Assembly: GCA_015063785.1 (NCBI GenBank)
Contig: SVTM01000029.1
Location: 1-35,270 of the forward strand
DNA length: 35,270 nucleotides
Source: Oscillospiraceae bacterium
Lineage (GTDB): Bacteria > Bacillota > Clostridia > Oscillospirales > CAG-382
Direction of reading: 5' to 3'
Shown: positions 18,565-25,988 of the stretch, in pieces
How the letters are laid out: every line of letters begins with the position of its first letter
Numbering within the stretch: the stretch's first letter is position 1
Position numbers and translations under genes: made by a program
The notes under the pieces: model-generated
Databases searched by the model: none
Told to the model about the DNA's origin: nothing
Seen by the model: the letters and a program-made list of their open reading frames with translations, nothing else

Positions 18565-20214
18565 TTGGCAACAAAGACCAATTCTTCCGGCAAAAAAGGC
18601 CAGACCTTTATGTTTGGCGCTGTGATACTGATGATATCCAATATACTTGTCAAACTTATTGGCGCAGTATTCAAGATTCCCCTTCAGCATCTTATCGGCG
18701 ACAACGGTATGGCGTATTTTCAGGCAGCGTATGATATATACGTTACCTTTTATATGATCTCAACGGCGGGTATTCCAGTTGCAATATCTCGTATGATCGC
18801 CACCAGCAATTCCAAAGGCAACCACAAAGAAGTGGACAGGATCTTCAAAATAGCATATTGGGTGTTCTTTGCCGTTGGCGCAATCGGTACGGTTGCCATG
18901 ATTGTCTTTGCAAAGCAGTTTGCAAACGCTACTGTCAAGGGTGCGGAATACGCCATGATCGCCATTGCCCCAACTCTTTTCTTTATATGCCTGTCTTCTG
19001 CGTACCGAGGATATTTCCAGGGCTTGCAGAACATGGTGCCCACTGCCGTTTCGCAGGTTATTGAATCTGCAGGTAAGCTTGGCGTTGGTCTTGTTGTCGG
19101 TTGGTATTTTCTCAGCCGTGGCTATTCCATGCCTGTCGTTGCGGCGTTTACCATACTCGGCGTTACAATAGGTGTTGTGGCGGCAACCGTTTACATTGCC
19201 GTGTTCAAAAAAATGTTTGCCTCTGCCCGCGAGGAGGCACAAGACCCCAATCTTGAGGTCAGAAGCACAAAGAGCCTGCTTTACGAGCTGGTTATCATCT
19301 CAATACCCATCTCACTTGCCTCGTCGATTATGGGCCTTACAAACACTGTAGACGCGGTGCTTGTTACAAACAGACTTTCGGATGCCGGATACGCTTACGA
19401 GGTAGCAAAAAATTGCTATGGCGCATACGCTATGCCCAAAACGCTTTTCAATATGCCCACAACTCTTATTTATCCCTTTGCCATAAGCGCGCTCCCTGCC
19501 ATTTCAAAATATTTTGGCTCGGGCGAAAAGGAAAAGGCGGAAAAGCTTATGGAATCGACCTTCCGCATGGCATCAATCGTTGCGCTTCCTTGTGCCCTTG
19601 GTATGTCCGCCATGGCAAAGCCGATACTCGGTCTTTTGTTTTCTGAAAATATGATAACCGATACTGCCACAAACATCGATATTGCAGGCCCTTGCCTTAT
19701 GGTGCTCGGCATTTCGGTTTTCTTCCTCGGAATGATCTCGGTCACAAATTCCGTGCTTCAGGCATACGGGTTTCATAATCTTACCATTGTTTCGACAGTT
19801 GGCGGAATAATCGCAAAGATCATCGTTTCGTATATCCTTCTTGGTATAAAATCGGTCGGTCTTTCGGGTGCTGCCATCGGCACTGCCGCGTGCTATCTTA
19901 CCATAATGGTACTTAATATGATCTTTATTGCGATAAAGGTCGGATATTTCCCCAGCATAACACGCACCTTCCTCAAACCTTTTATATCTGCGGTGATTTG
20001 CGTTGTGCCTTGTGTGCTTGCATACAATCTTCTCACAGACAAGGGCATCGTAGGCGCAAAGCTTGCAACTCTTGTATCTATTTGCGTTGCAGGTGGGGTG
20101 TATCTTGTTATGTTGCTTGTGCTTCGCGGACTTTCGGAGGAGGATATAAAGATGCTTCCCAAATCGCAGAAGATAATCAAAATATTAAGAAAGGCAAAGC
20201 TTTTGAGCGACTAA
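18565..20214 (+). CDS. SpoVB/YabM-type polysaccharide flippase (MOP superfamily)
   Basis: This is a membrane flippase of the MATE/MOP superfamily, in the group that includes SpoVB, MurJ-like and YabM proteins. These move lipid-linked wall or polysaccharide precursors. The 549-residue product has about 14 hydrophobic segments and an N-terminal KLIGAVFKIPLQHLIGDNG motif typical of the group. The TTG at 18565 is preferred: AGGTG ends 7 bases upstream and it is in frame, while the open frame itself runs back into hemZ. An ATG at 18610 is a shorter alternative. It is followed 9 bases later by mazG, as in the B. subtilis yabM-yabN cluster, which supports a YabM-like identity. Whether it acts in sporulation or vegetative wall synthesis cannot be told. 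Confidence 0.85.
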   Translation: MATKTNSSGKKGQTFMFGAVILMISNILVKLIGAVFKIPLQHLIGDNGMAYFQAAYDIYVTFYMISTAGIPVAISRMIATSNSKGNHKEVDRIFKIAYWVFFAVGAIGTVAMIVFAKQFANATVKGAEYAMIAIAPTLFFICLSSAYRGYFQGLQNMVPTAVSQVIESAGKLGVGLVVGWYFLSRGYSMPVVAAFTILGVTIGVVAATVYIAVFKKMFASAREEAQDPNLEVRSTKSLLYELVIISIPISLASSIMGLTNTVDAVLVTNRLSDAGYAYEVAKNCYGAYAMPKTLFNMPTTLIYPFAISALPAISKYFGSGEKEKAEKLMESTFRMASIVALPCALGMSAMAKPILGLLFSENMITDTATNIDIAGPCLMVLGISVFFLGMISVTNSVLQAYGFHNLTIVSTVGGIIAKIIVSYILLGIKSVGLSGAAIGTAACYLTIMVLNMIFIAIKVGYFPSITRTFLKPFISAVICVVPCVLAYNLLTDKGIVGAKLATLVSICVAGGVYLVMLLVLRGLSEEDIKMLPKSQKIIKILRKAKLLSD

Positions 20215-20223
20215 AAGAATAAA

Positions 20224-21021
20224 ATGGACGTAAAAACATTGCTTCAGAAAGAAAACTATACATTTGACGACCTTTGTTCCATAATGGCGATACTGCGCTC
20301 GGAAAACGGATGTCCTTGGGACAGGGAACAGGACCACAAGACCATCAGAAACAATCTTCTCGAGGAAACCTATGAGGCAATTGAGGGGATCGATAATGGT
20401 GACAGCGAGATATTAAAGGAAGAATTGGGCGACGTGCTTTTGCAGGTGGTTTTTCACGCTCGCATAGCACAGGAAGAAAACGATTTTGATATTGACGACG
20501 TTGCAGATGGAGTATGCAAAAAGCTGATCCTTCGCCATCCTCACATCTTCGCAGATGTAAAAGCCGATACATCGGAACAGGTTCTCAAGAACTGGGACGA
20601 GATCAAAAAGACCGAAAAACATCAGAAATCTGCTACAGACACACTTCGGTCTGTTTCAACTGCCATGCCGTCGCTGATGCGTGCCGGCAAATTACAGTCA
20701 AAGGCGGCAAAGGTTGGATTTACTTATGCAAACACAGCCGAATCGATGGGTAAGGTGGATGAAGAATATACCGAGCTTGTCGATGCTTTGAAGGCCGGAG
20801 ATCCCACAAAAATCGAAGAAGAATTCGGTGATCTGCTTTTTGCTGTTACCAACGCGGCACGCCTATCGGGCGTTAACGCCGAGGAGGCTCTTTTCAGAAC
20901 GAACGAAAAATTCATCGATCGTTTTTCAGCTATGGAAACGACTGCAAAAGAACAGGGAAGCGAGCTTTGTGAATTAAGTGTAAATAAATTGCAAGAATGT
21001 TGGAATAAAGCAAAAAAATAA
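20224..21021 (+). CDS. mazG: Nucleoside triphosphate pyrophosphohydrolase MazG
   Basis: MazG hydrolyses NTPs and dNTPs to monophosphate and pyrophosphate, cleaning the nucleotide pool. The 265-residue product contains two MazG domains. The first has NGCPWDREQDHKTI, LLEETYEAIE and EELGDVLLQVVFHA (about residues 25-80). The second has KVDEEYTELVDAL and EEEFGDLLFAVTN (about 175-210). Metal-binding Glu and Asp residues are present in both. B. subtilis YabN adds an N-terminal tetrapyrrole methylase domain, which is missing here, so the protein is the short E. coli-like form in a yab-type context. It is the last gene of the long rightward run. Confidence 0.95.
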   Translation: MDVKTLLQKENYTFDDLCSIMAILRSENGCPWDREQDHKTIRNNLLEETYEAIEGIDNGDSEILKEELGDVLLQVVFHARIAQEENDFDIDDVADGVCKKLILRHPHIFADVKADTSEQVLKNWDEIKKTEKHQKSATDTLRSVSTAMPSLMRAGKLQSKAAKVGFTYANTAESMGKVDEEYTELVDALKAGDPTKIEEEFGDLLFAVTNAARLSGVNAEEALFRTNEKFIDRFSAMETTAKEQGSELCELSVNKLQECWNKAKK

Positions 21022-21032
21022 TAAAATCTTCG

Positions 21033-21044
21033 ACTAAATTTAGT
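21033..21044. promoter_or_regulatory. Perfect 12-bp palindrome upstream of the HU promoter
   Basis: ACTAAATTTAGT reads the same on both strands and sits about 30 bases before the HU -35. An AT-rich stem GAAAAAA/TTTTTTC (21045-21063) follows at once. Together they could be a weak end signal for mazG mRNA or a binding site. Neither is certain. Confidence 0.25.
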
Positions 21045-21074
21045 GAAAAAAGACAGTTTTTTCCTGATTTGTTG

Positions 21075-21103
21075 TTGCAATTTTGGCTTTTTTTGTTTAT
21101 AAT
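21075..21103 (+). promoter_or_regulatory. Promoter of the HU gene
   Basis: TTGCAA (21075-21080) and a perfect TATAAT (21098-21103) are separated by 17 bases. The start codon is about 40 bases beyond the -10, with AAGGAG in front of it. This is a strong sigma-A type site, in keeping with an abundant protein. Confidence 0.8.
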
Positions 21104-21143
21104 ATAAACATATCCAAATTAAATAACAAGGAGATATAAACCT

Positions 21144-21425
21144 ATGAACAAGACAGAAATGATTGCAAAAGTTGCAAAAGACGCAGGACTTACAAAGGAC
21201 CAGGCTTCCAAAGCTGTTAATGCAGTTCTCGACTCCATGACAGACGCTCTCGCAGCAGGCGAAAAGGTTCAGATCATCGGCTTCGGTACATTCAGCGTTA
21301 AGGCTTGTGCTGAAAAGGTAGCAAGAATTCCCAAGACCGGCGAAAAGAAGGTTGTTCCCGCTACAAAGCGCCCCAAGTTCACAGCGGGTCAGGCTCTTAA
21401 GGACGCAGTTGCAAAGGCTAAGTAA
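21144..21425 (+). CDS. hup: HU-family DNA-binding protein
   Basis: HU is an abundant histone-like dimer that bends and compacts DNA. The 93-residue product matches the family from end to end: the N-terminal MNKTEMIAKVAKDAGLTK helix, the GFGTFSV segment, and the arm region ARIPKTGEKKVVPATKRPKF. The arm differs slightly from the usual RNPxTGE, with IPKTGEK. The gene has its own promoter and terminator, so it is a single-gene unit between mazG and rqcP. Confidence 0.96.
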   Translation: MNKTEMIAKVAKDAGLTKDQASKAVNAVLDSMTDALAAGEKVQIIGFGTFSVKACAEKVARIPKTGEKKVVPATKRPKFTAGQALKDAVAKAK

Positions 21426-21438
21426 TTGCAAAAAACAG

Positions 21439-21474
21439 TGTGCCATATGCCCCGTGCATATGGCACATTTTTTC
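21439..21474 (+). terminator. Strong intrinsic terminator of hup
   Basis: A perfect 12-bp stem (21439-21450 with 21456-21467) with a 5-base loop is followed by a run of Ts. It begins 14 bases after the HU stop. Confidence 0.9.
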
Positions 21475-21517
21475 TTGATTTTGAATTTGGATATAAAAAA
21501 CAAAAAGGATACGTAAT

Positions 21518-21760
21518 ATGAGACTTGATAAATATCTTAAAGTGTCGCGTATAATCAAGCGACGCACAGTTGCAAACGATGCTTGTGACAACGCTCTTGT
21601 AACGGTTAATGATCGCCCTGCAAAAGCTTCGTACGATGTAAAGGTGGGAGATATCATTTCGATTACCTTTGGTGAGCGCACTGTGAAGGTGCGCGTTCTC
21701 GAAGTAAACGAGCATGCGCTTAAAAAAGATGCTGCTCTTATGTATGAGGCTATAGAATAA
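21518..21760 (+). CDS. rqcP: S4-domain RNA-binding protein RqcP (YabO/HslR family)
   Basis: RqcP binds 50S subunits carrying stalled nascent chains and supports RqcH-driven alanine tailing in ribosome quality control. The 80-residue product is a single S4 domain with MRLDKYLKVSRIIKRRTVA at the start, then VNDRPAKASYDVKVGDIISI. AAAAGGAT is the ribosome site. It is followed by yabP and yabQ as in B. subtilis, which supports RqcP over other S4 proteins. No clear promoter is seen between the hup terminator and this gene. Confidence 0.9.
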   Translation: MRLDKYLKVSRIIKRRTVANDACDNALVTVNDRPAKASYDVKVGDIISITFGERTVKVRVLEVNEHALKKDAALMYEAIE

Positions 21761-21810
21761 GGCATAAATTTTTCTTGCGTGCATATACATTTTCCGAAAG
21801 GAGAATGTGT

Positions 21811-22107
21811 ATGGATGAAACAAAAAGAACTGCAAAGGCCCACAGTATATCTTTGAAAGAACGAAAGAGCATGACCCTCACGGGTGTCAGCGAGATAATA
21901 AGCTTTGACGAATCGTGCGTGTCTCTTGACGTTTCGGATCATCAGCTGAATATCTATGGCAGTTCACTTCACATCGATTCATTCAGCAATGACAGCGGAG
22001 ATGTTGCTGTTTCAGGCATTATTGATTCAATAGTATATTCCGGCAAAACTCAGGCATCCTACCGCAAAGGTATTTTGAAAAGGCTTTTTTCGTATGACGA
22101 GCAGTGA
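21811..22107 (+). CDS. yabP: Sporulation protein YabP
   Basis: YabP is a small protein of the YabP/YqfC family needed for spore formation in B. subtilis. The 98-residue product has the family pattern: LKERKSMTLTGVSEIISFDE, then LNIYGSSLHIDSF and VSGIIDSIVY. The ATG at 21811 is chosen because AAAGGAGA lies 7 bases upstream; an ATG two codons earlier is too close to it. The gene overlaps yabQ by 14 bases. Its presence suggests a lineage with at least ancestral endospore formation. Confidence 0.9.
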   Translation: MDETKRTAKAHSISLKERKSMTLTGVSEIISFDESCVSLDVSDHQLNIYGSSLHIDSFSNDSGDVAVSGIIDSIVYSGKTQASYRKGILKRLFSYDEQ

Positions 22108-22693
22108 TGTTTTCAAGAATACCGTTTTTGATCATCCCGAGCCTTTTTCGATGCTTATCTGCTCTTTGGCGGCAGGGATGCTTTTGCGGATGCTTGTTGA
22201 TATTTTTTCGGTTGCCGAAAAATGTTTTGGAAAAAACAAGGTTTTGTGCTTTTTCACAGATTTCTTTTCGATTGTCGGAGTGTATCTTTTTTTGTTCGTA
22301 TGTGCGTACAATTTCAACAACGGCATCATTCGCTGGTATTGCATTGCAATATGCCTTGCCGGGTATAGTATCTTCAGAAGACTTGCTTCAAAACCTTTTG
22401 TTAAAAGCCTTGGGTACGTCACGGGAGTTTGCGAGAAACTTCTTTCATACATCATACGTTTTTTGAAATTTCCCGCAAAAAGACTGTACGGCTTTTCGGT
22501 CGCCTTTTACAGAAGAACCTTTATGCTTTTGCACGCCTTGATAAGAAAGCGTGCATACAATCGTGAAAAAAATAAGGTGTCGGCATTTGCCGCAAGTGGC
22601 TTTTTGATTGCGCCGCACTTGAATGAGGAAAAAGAATGGAACAGAACAAAAACGTTAAAACGGGTGAAAAGATCGGCAAGCCCGCAGCCATAG
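22094..22693 (+). CDS. yabQ: Spore cortex biosynthesis protein YabQ
   Basis: YabQ is an integral membrane protein required for spore cortex formation in B. subtilis. The 199-residue product has several hydrophobic helices in its first 100 residues and a long basic, less hydrophobic tail. Sequence conservation in this family is low, so the call rests on topology, a LLRMLVDIFS-type N-terminal segment, and position between yabP and a DivIC-like gene. It overlaps yabP by 14 bases and the next gene by 58 bases. Confidence 0.82.
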   Translation: MTSSDVFKNTVFDHPEPFSMLICSLAAGMLLRMLVDIFSVAEKCFGKNKVLCFFTDFFSIVGVYLFLFVCAYNFNNGIIRWYCIAICLAGYSIFRRLASKPFVKSLGYVTGVCEKLLSYIIRFLKFPAKRLYGFSVAFYRRTFMLLHALIRKRAYNREKNKVSAFAASGFLIAPHLNEEKEWNRTKTLKRVKRSASPQP

Positions 22694-22947
22694 CGATACT
22701 TGTTATACTCGTTTTTCTGCTGATTGCCTGCATCAGACTTCAGATGGAACTAAATGATTTGCGCGAAAAGTATAAAGAGCTCGACGATCAGCGCAACGAG
22801 TTGCGGCTCGACGTGGAAGAACTTGAATATCTCCGCGAACTGCAAGAAAACGATCCCGAAGCATTCAACGAATATATGGCAAAACTGCTCGGATATTATG
22901 ACCCGTCGTCCACGGTGTACTCCAACGGCACGGTGGTCGAAAAGTGA
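22636..22947 (+). CDS. DivIC/FtsB-like septum formation initiator
   Basis: This is a small bitopic division protein of the FtsB/DivIC type. The 103-residue product has a short cytoplasmic N-terminus, one membrane helix (about residues 17-34) and a coiled coil (about 34-72) with regular charged heptads. A short tail follows. Such proteins pair with FtsL and FtsQ/DivIB at the septum. The position right after yabQ matches divIC in B. subtilis. The ATG has GAGGAA 5 to 10 bases upstream and lies inside the yabQ reading frame. The sequence alone is weakly diagnostic. Confidence 0.78.
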   Translation: MEQNKNVKTGEKIGKPAAIAILVILVFLLIACIRLQMELNDLREKYKELDDQRNELRLDVEELEYLRELQENDPEAFNEYMAKLLGYYDPSSTVYSNGTVVEK

Positions 22948-22959
22948 GAGGAAAAGTAA

Positions 22960-23805
22960 GTGAGACGCATAAATACCAACGAAATAAAGGAAAAAGTCTG
23001 TGAACTTTTTATTCAAGCAAATTACAAGCTTCCGCAGGATATTTTTGAAAAGATCGAAAACGCCGTAGCGTGTGAAGAAAAGCCTATTGCAAAGAGTATC
23101 CTTTCAAAGCTTATCGAAAACTGTGATGCTGCCGAAAAGATAAACGTTCCCATCTGCCAGGATACGGGTATGGCTGTGGTTTTTGTGGAGCTCGGTCAGG
23201 AGGTATATCTTGAAGGTGATAATTTTGAAGATGCGGTAAACGCAGGGGTCAGAGAAGCGTACGACAAAGGATATATGAGAAAATCTGTCGTAGACGATCC
23301 TTTTTTTAACCGAAAGAACACCGATGACAACACGCCCGCTATCATTTATACCAAGATAGTTCCGGGAGACAGGATAAAGATTACTGCTGCGCCGAAAGGC
23401 TTTGGAAGCGAAAATATGAGCGCTGTCAAAATGTTTACTCCATCGGCAAAGAGAGAAGACATCATTGACTTTGTTGTTGATACTATGAAAAAAGCAGGCA
23501 GCAATCCTTGCCCTCCTGTCGTCATCGGAGTAGGCATTGGCGGAGATTTTGAATATGCCGCATATCTTTCCAAAAAAGCTCTTATCAGAGAGACTTCGGT
23601 CAAAAACCCGCATCCCGAATACGCCCGTCTTGAACAAGACATGTTGTCTGCCGTAAACGAATTGCCCATTGGTCCCCAGGGATTTGGGGGCAAGACCACC
23701 TGCCTTGCGGTGAATGTTGAATATTTCCCGACTCATATCGCAGGCCTGCCGTGCGCTGTGAATATCGGATGCCATGTAACAAGGCACGCATCCTGTATTA
23801 TCTGA
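22960..23805 (+). CDS. Class I fumarate hydratase, alpha subunit (TtdA/FumA N-terminal type)
   Basis: The family hydrates fumarate or tartrate with an oxygen-sensitive 4Fe-4S cluster. The 281-residue product is full length for the alpha subunit. Cluster-ligand cysteines are in VPICQDTGM, NPCPPVVIG and VNIGCHVTRH, and GGKTTCLAVNVEYFPTHIA is typical. The GTG at 22960 follows AGAGGAAAAG. The partner beta subunit does not follow: hpf is next, with no frame in between. An active enzyme would therefore need a beta subunit encoded elsewhere. It lies 12 bases after the DivIC-like gene, an unusual partner. Confidence 0.9.
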   Translation: MRRINTNEIKEKVCELFIQANYKLPQDIFEKIENAVACEEKPIAKSILSKLIENCDAAEKINVPICQDTGMAVVFVELGQEVYLEGDNFEDAVNAGVREAYDKGYMRKSVVDDPFFNRKNTDDNTPAIIYTKIVPGDRIKITAAPKGFGSENMSAVKMFTPSAKREDIIDFVVDTMKKAGSNPCPPVVIGVGIGGDFEYAAYLSKKALIRETSVKNPHPEYARLEQDMLSAVNELPIGPQGFGGKTTCLAVNVEYFPTHIAGLPCAVNIGCHVTRHASCII

Positions 23806-23876
23806 TAACGTTGTGATCGGCTTATGTTAACTTTTTGAAAAAATTATCTTTTTCTGTGAAAAATGCATAAAAACCC

Positions 23877-23905
23877 TTTACAAATCTGCATCTATGTGTT
23901 ATAAT
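23877..23905 (+). promoter_or_regulatory. Promoter of hpf
   Basis: TTTACA (23877-23882) and TATAAT (23900-23905) are separated by 17 bases, with an extended -10 TG. Transcription should start near 23912, giving a leader of about 120 bases. Confidence 0.8.
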
Positions 23906-23911
23906 ATACTC

Positions 23912-24033
23912 AAGATAAGAGATGTTCTTATCCCAAGTTTGCAAAGTTTGGCGTTTTGCGGACTTTGGAAAGCTTTTTCCCGGTACGCAAAAACTCCTTT
24001 CTTTGCCACGCACAATCAAAGGAGGCATGGTTT
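23912..24033 (+). promoter_or_regulatory. Structured 5' leader of hpf with Shine-Dalgarno sequestration
   Basis: The leader can fold into four elements. P1 is a perfect 7-bp hairpin (23914-23920 with 23926-23932) at the very 5' end. P2 is 8 bp with two G-U pairs (23933-23940 with 23944-23951). P3 is TTTTGCG/CGCAAAA (23954-23960 with 23986-23992) enclosing a GGAAA/TTTCC hairpin. P4 is CTCCTTT (23994-24000), which pairs perfectly with the AAAGGAG ribosome site (24018-24024). Hiding the ribosome site implies translational control. RNA motifs upstream of raiA/hpf genes have been described in Firmicutes; I cannot tell whether this is one of them. Confidence 0.55.
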
Positions 24034-24567
24034 ATGAAAACTGTTATCACCAACCGCAAGTTTGAAGCATCCGACAAGCTCAAGGGTATTATCGAACGTA
24101 AAATCGCCCGTCTCGATCGCTTCTTCCCCGTTGAAGAAACAGCAAACATAACCCTTTCCACAAGGGGAAAGTTTGCTCGAGTTGAGATCACGATCTTTTA
24201 TAAGGGTACTATCTTCCGTGCAGAGCAAGAGAATGTGGACGTGGTGATCGCCTTGTATGACGCAGTCGATACCATCGAGCGTCAGATCCGCAAGAACAAA
24301 ACCAAGCTGTCAAAGCGCCTTCGCGACAACGCCTTTGCCGAAGCCGAAACCTTTGAACCGCTCGATGATCTCGAACAGGACGTTATCGGCATCACAAAGG
24401 TAAAGAAGTTCTATCTCACCGATATGACCCCCGAGGACGCTGTGCTGCAGATGAACCTTCTCGGCCACGGCTTTTATATGTTCCGCGATATAACAAACAA
24501 GAAGGTCTGCGTAGTGTACCCGCGTGAAAACGGCGAATACGGTCTTATTGTTCCCGAAGACGAATAA
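24034..24567 (+). CDS. hpf: Long-form ribosome hibernation promoting factor
   Basis: HPF binds the 30S decoding region in resting cells, and its long form drives 100S ribosome dimers. The 177-residue product has the N-terminal S30AE domain (about residues 1-100), a charged linker, and the C-terminal dimerisation domain with VVKKF-like VTKVKKFYLTDMTPEDAVLQMNLLGHGFYMFRD. The ATG at 24034 has AAAGGAGG 8 bases upstream; the open frame to 23956 runs into the structured leader and is not used. It has its own promoter and terminator. Control is probably at translation through the leader. Confidence 0.95.
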   Translation: MKTVITNRKFEASDKLKGIIERKIARLDRFFPVEETANITLSTRGKFARVEITIFYKGTIFRAEQENVDVVIALYDAVDTIERQIRKNKTKLSKRLRDNAFAEAETFEPLDDLEQDVIGITKVKKFYLTDMTPEDAVLQMNLLGHGFYMFRDITNKKVCVVYPRENGEYGLIVPEDE

Positions 24568-24580
24568 TTGAATCAAATCT

Positions 24581-24608
24581 GCCCCGAGGAAATCCTCGGG
24601 GCGTTTTT
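24581..24608 (+). terminator. Intrinsic terminator of hpf
   Basis: A perfect GC-rich stem (24581-24589 with 24594-24602) with a four-base AAAT loop is followed after one base by five Ts, 14 bases beyond the stop. Confidence 0.92.
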
Positions 24609-24746
24609 GCTTGTGAAAAGAATTGAATGTTCGTTTATATTGCATTTATATTGAAAAATATAATTAAATATTGAAAAACAGAGTTAGTAGTACTTTGGAC
24701 AGTAATGAAGTAGAAACAGAAATTGAATAAATTTTATAAACTTTCT

Positions 24747-24800
24747 CTTAGAATCAGCGTTCTATGTTATTCAACAATTAAGCTGATTCTAAGTTTTTTA
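24747..24800 (+). terminator. 12-bp inverted repeat with T-tract, facing the dapA end
   Basis: CTTAGAATCAGC (24747-24758) and GCTGATTCTAAG (24782-24793) pair perfectly around a 23-base loop and are followed by TTTTTTAT. The orientation is right for a plus-strand transcript, although no plus-strand gene lies between the hpf terminator and here. It may act in both directions and also end dapA. The rest of 24609-24804 is AT-rich, with only short frames. Confidence 0.5.
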
Positions 24801-24804
24801 TAAG

Positions 24805-25680
24805 CTATTTTATAAGCATTTTATATTCTCTGACAACGTTTTCATAAATCGTTGAATCAGCAGTCAAAAGCGGCAACCTCAGCTCGTTTTCGCACAGTCC
24901 TGCGTATGCCATAACTGCTTTTATGGGTATTGGATTGATATCGGAAAAAAGAAGCTTTGAAAATCTTAGATACTTAAAGTATAGTTCTCTCGCTTCGTCA
25001 ATTTTGTTACATTCAAAAAGCTTGCAGATCTCTATGCTGATATGCGGAAAAATATTCGACATTACAGATATTACTCCGCTTCCGCCAAGAGAAAGAACGG
25101 GAAGCAGCAGATCATCGTTTCCGCTGTATATCGGAAGCGCACAGGTACTTGCAGTTGTGGCAAGGTCAGAAAGATTTGACGATGCTTCTTTTATTCCGCA
25201 TATGTTTGAAAGGCTTGCAAGCCTTGTATATACATCGGGAGATATATTAACGCAAGTGCGTGTTGGTACGTTGTAAACGATTATTGGAAGTGTTGTGCTG
25301 TCGTTTATTTTTTGATAGTGGCAAAATATTCCCTCTTTGTTTGCTTTGTTGTAGTATGGGGTAACGACAAGAAGCCCGTCTGCTCCGTAATCGGCAGCAT
25401 ATTTGCTTATTTTTACTGCTTTTTCGGTGTCGTTCGAGCCTGTTCCTGCAATAAGTTTTGCTCTGCCGTTTATTCTTTTTGCGGCGTGTTTTATAAGATT
25501 TCTGTGTTCTGAATACGAAAGGGCAGGCGCTTCGCCTGTGGTTCCTGAAATAACGAGAGCTCTTATTCCATAATCGATCTGAAACTCAATTATGCGGTCA
25601 AGAGATCTGTAATCTATTTTTCCGTTTTTAAAAGGGGTGATAAGTGCCGTGCACGCCCCTGTGAATAACGGTTGTTTCAA
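24805..25680 (-). CDS. dapA: 4-hydroxy-tetrahydrodipicolinate synthase
   Basis: DapA condenses pyruvate with aspartate semialdehyde in the lysine/diaminopimelate pathway, and its product feeds the meso-DAP used by MurE. The 291-residue length is typical. Motifs are GTTGEAPAL (family GTTGESP), VTPYYNK, YNVPTRTCVN with the catalytic tyrosine, and the Schiff-base lysine in GIKEASSN. The TTG at 25680 is chosen because AGGAAA lies about 5 bases upstream and the family N-terminus begins there; the longer frame to 25779 adds 33 basic residues with no family match. It stands alone on the minus strand, divergent from prmA. Confidence 0.94.
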   Translation of the reverse strand: MKQPLFTGACTALITPFKNGKIDYRSLDRIIEFQIDYGIRALVISGTTGEAPALSYSEHRNLIKHAAKRINGRAKLIAGTGSNDTEKAVKISKYAADYGADGLLVVTPYYNKANKEGIFCHYQKINDSTTLPIIVYNVPTRTCVNISPDVYTRLASLSNICGIKEASSNLSDLATTASTCALPIYSGNDDLLLPVLSLGGSGVISVMSNIFPHISIEICKLFECNKIDEARELYFKYLRFSKLLFSDINPIPIKAVMAYAGLCENELRLPLLTADSTIYENVVREYKMLIK

Positions 25681-25733
25681 AGTATTTCCTGCTTTCTTTG
25701 TTTTTTTGGTGTAAAAAAGATGCTTCCGATAAT

Positions 25734-25762
25734 ATAATATTCTCTTTTTCCGTTTTGTTGAA
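25734..25762 (-). promoter_or_regulatory. Weak candidate promoter of dapA
   Basis: On the minus strand TTCAAC (25757-25762) and TATTAT (25734-25739) are 17 bases apart, about 55 bases ahead of the TTG start. The region is AT-rich, so chance matches are likely. The 308-base divergent region otherwise holds only the prmA promoter and leader. Confidence 0.3.
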
Positions 25763-25860
25763 CAAGAAATAATACACAATGGGCAATATGACTATATACC
25801 TTTTGCATAAAAAAATCGCGAAAATATATGTAAAAGTTCTAAAAAATGTGTCTCACCCTC

Positions 25861-25889
25861 TTGACATTTCGCACAAAAAAATATAAAAT
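25861..25889 (+). promoter_or_regulatory. Promoter of the prmA operon
   Basis: A perfect TTGACA (25861-25866) and TAAAAT (25884-25889) are separated by 17 bases. The leader is about 93 bases, with a small GCGA/TCGC hairpin (25965-25975) just before the ribosome site. Confidence 0.75.
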
Positions 25890-25988
25890 ACTGTTGTATG
25901 AAGATGATTGTTGTAATTATTGCACATATCAAGCATTTATTTGCTATGGATATTTTTCACAAAAGCGATTTTCGCGAAAGGATAACCT

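Noticed and set aside
24695..24730. Twelve-codon TTG frame before the dapA end, which looks like a gene tail
   Set aside because: It is too short to identify, has no upstream coding remnant, and is as likely chance in AT-rich DNA.
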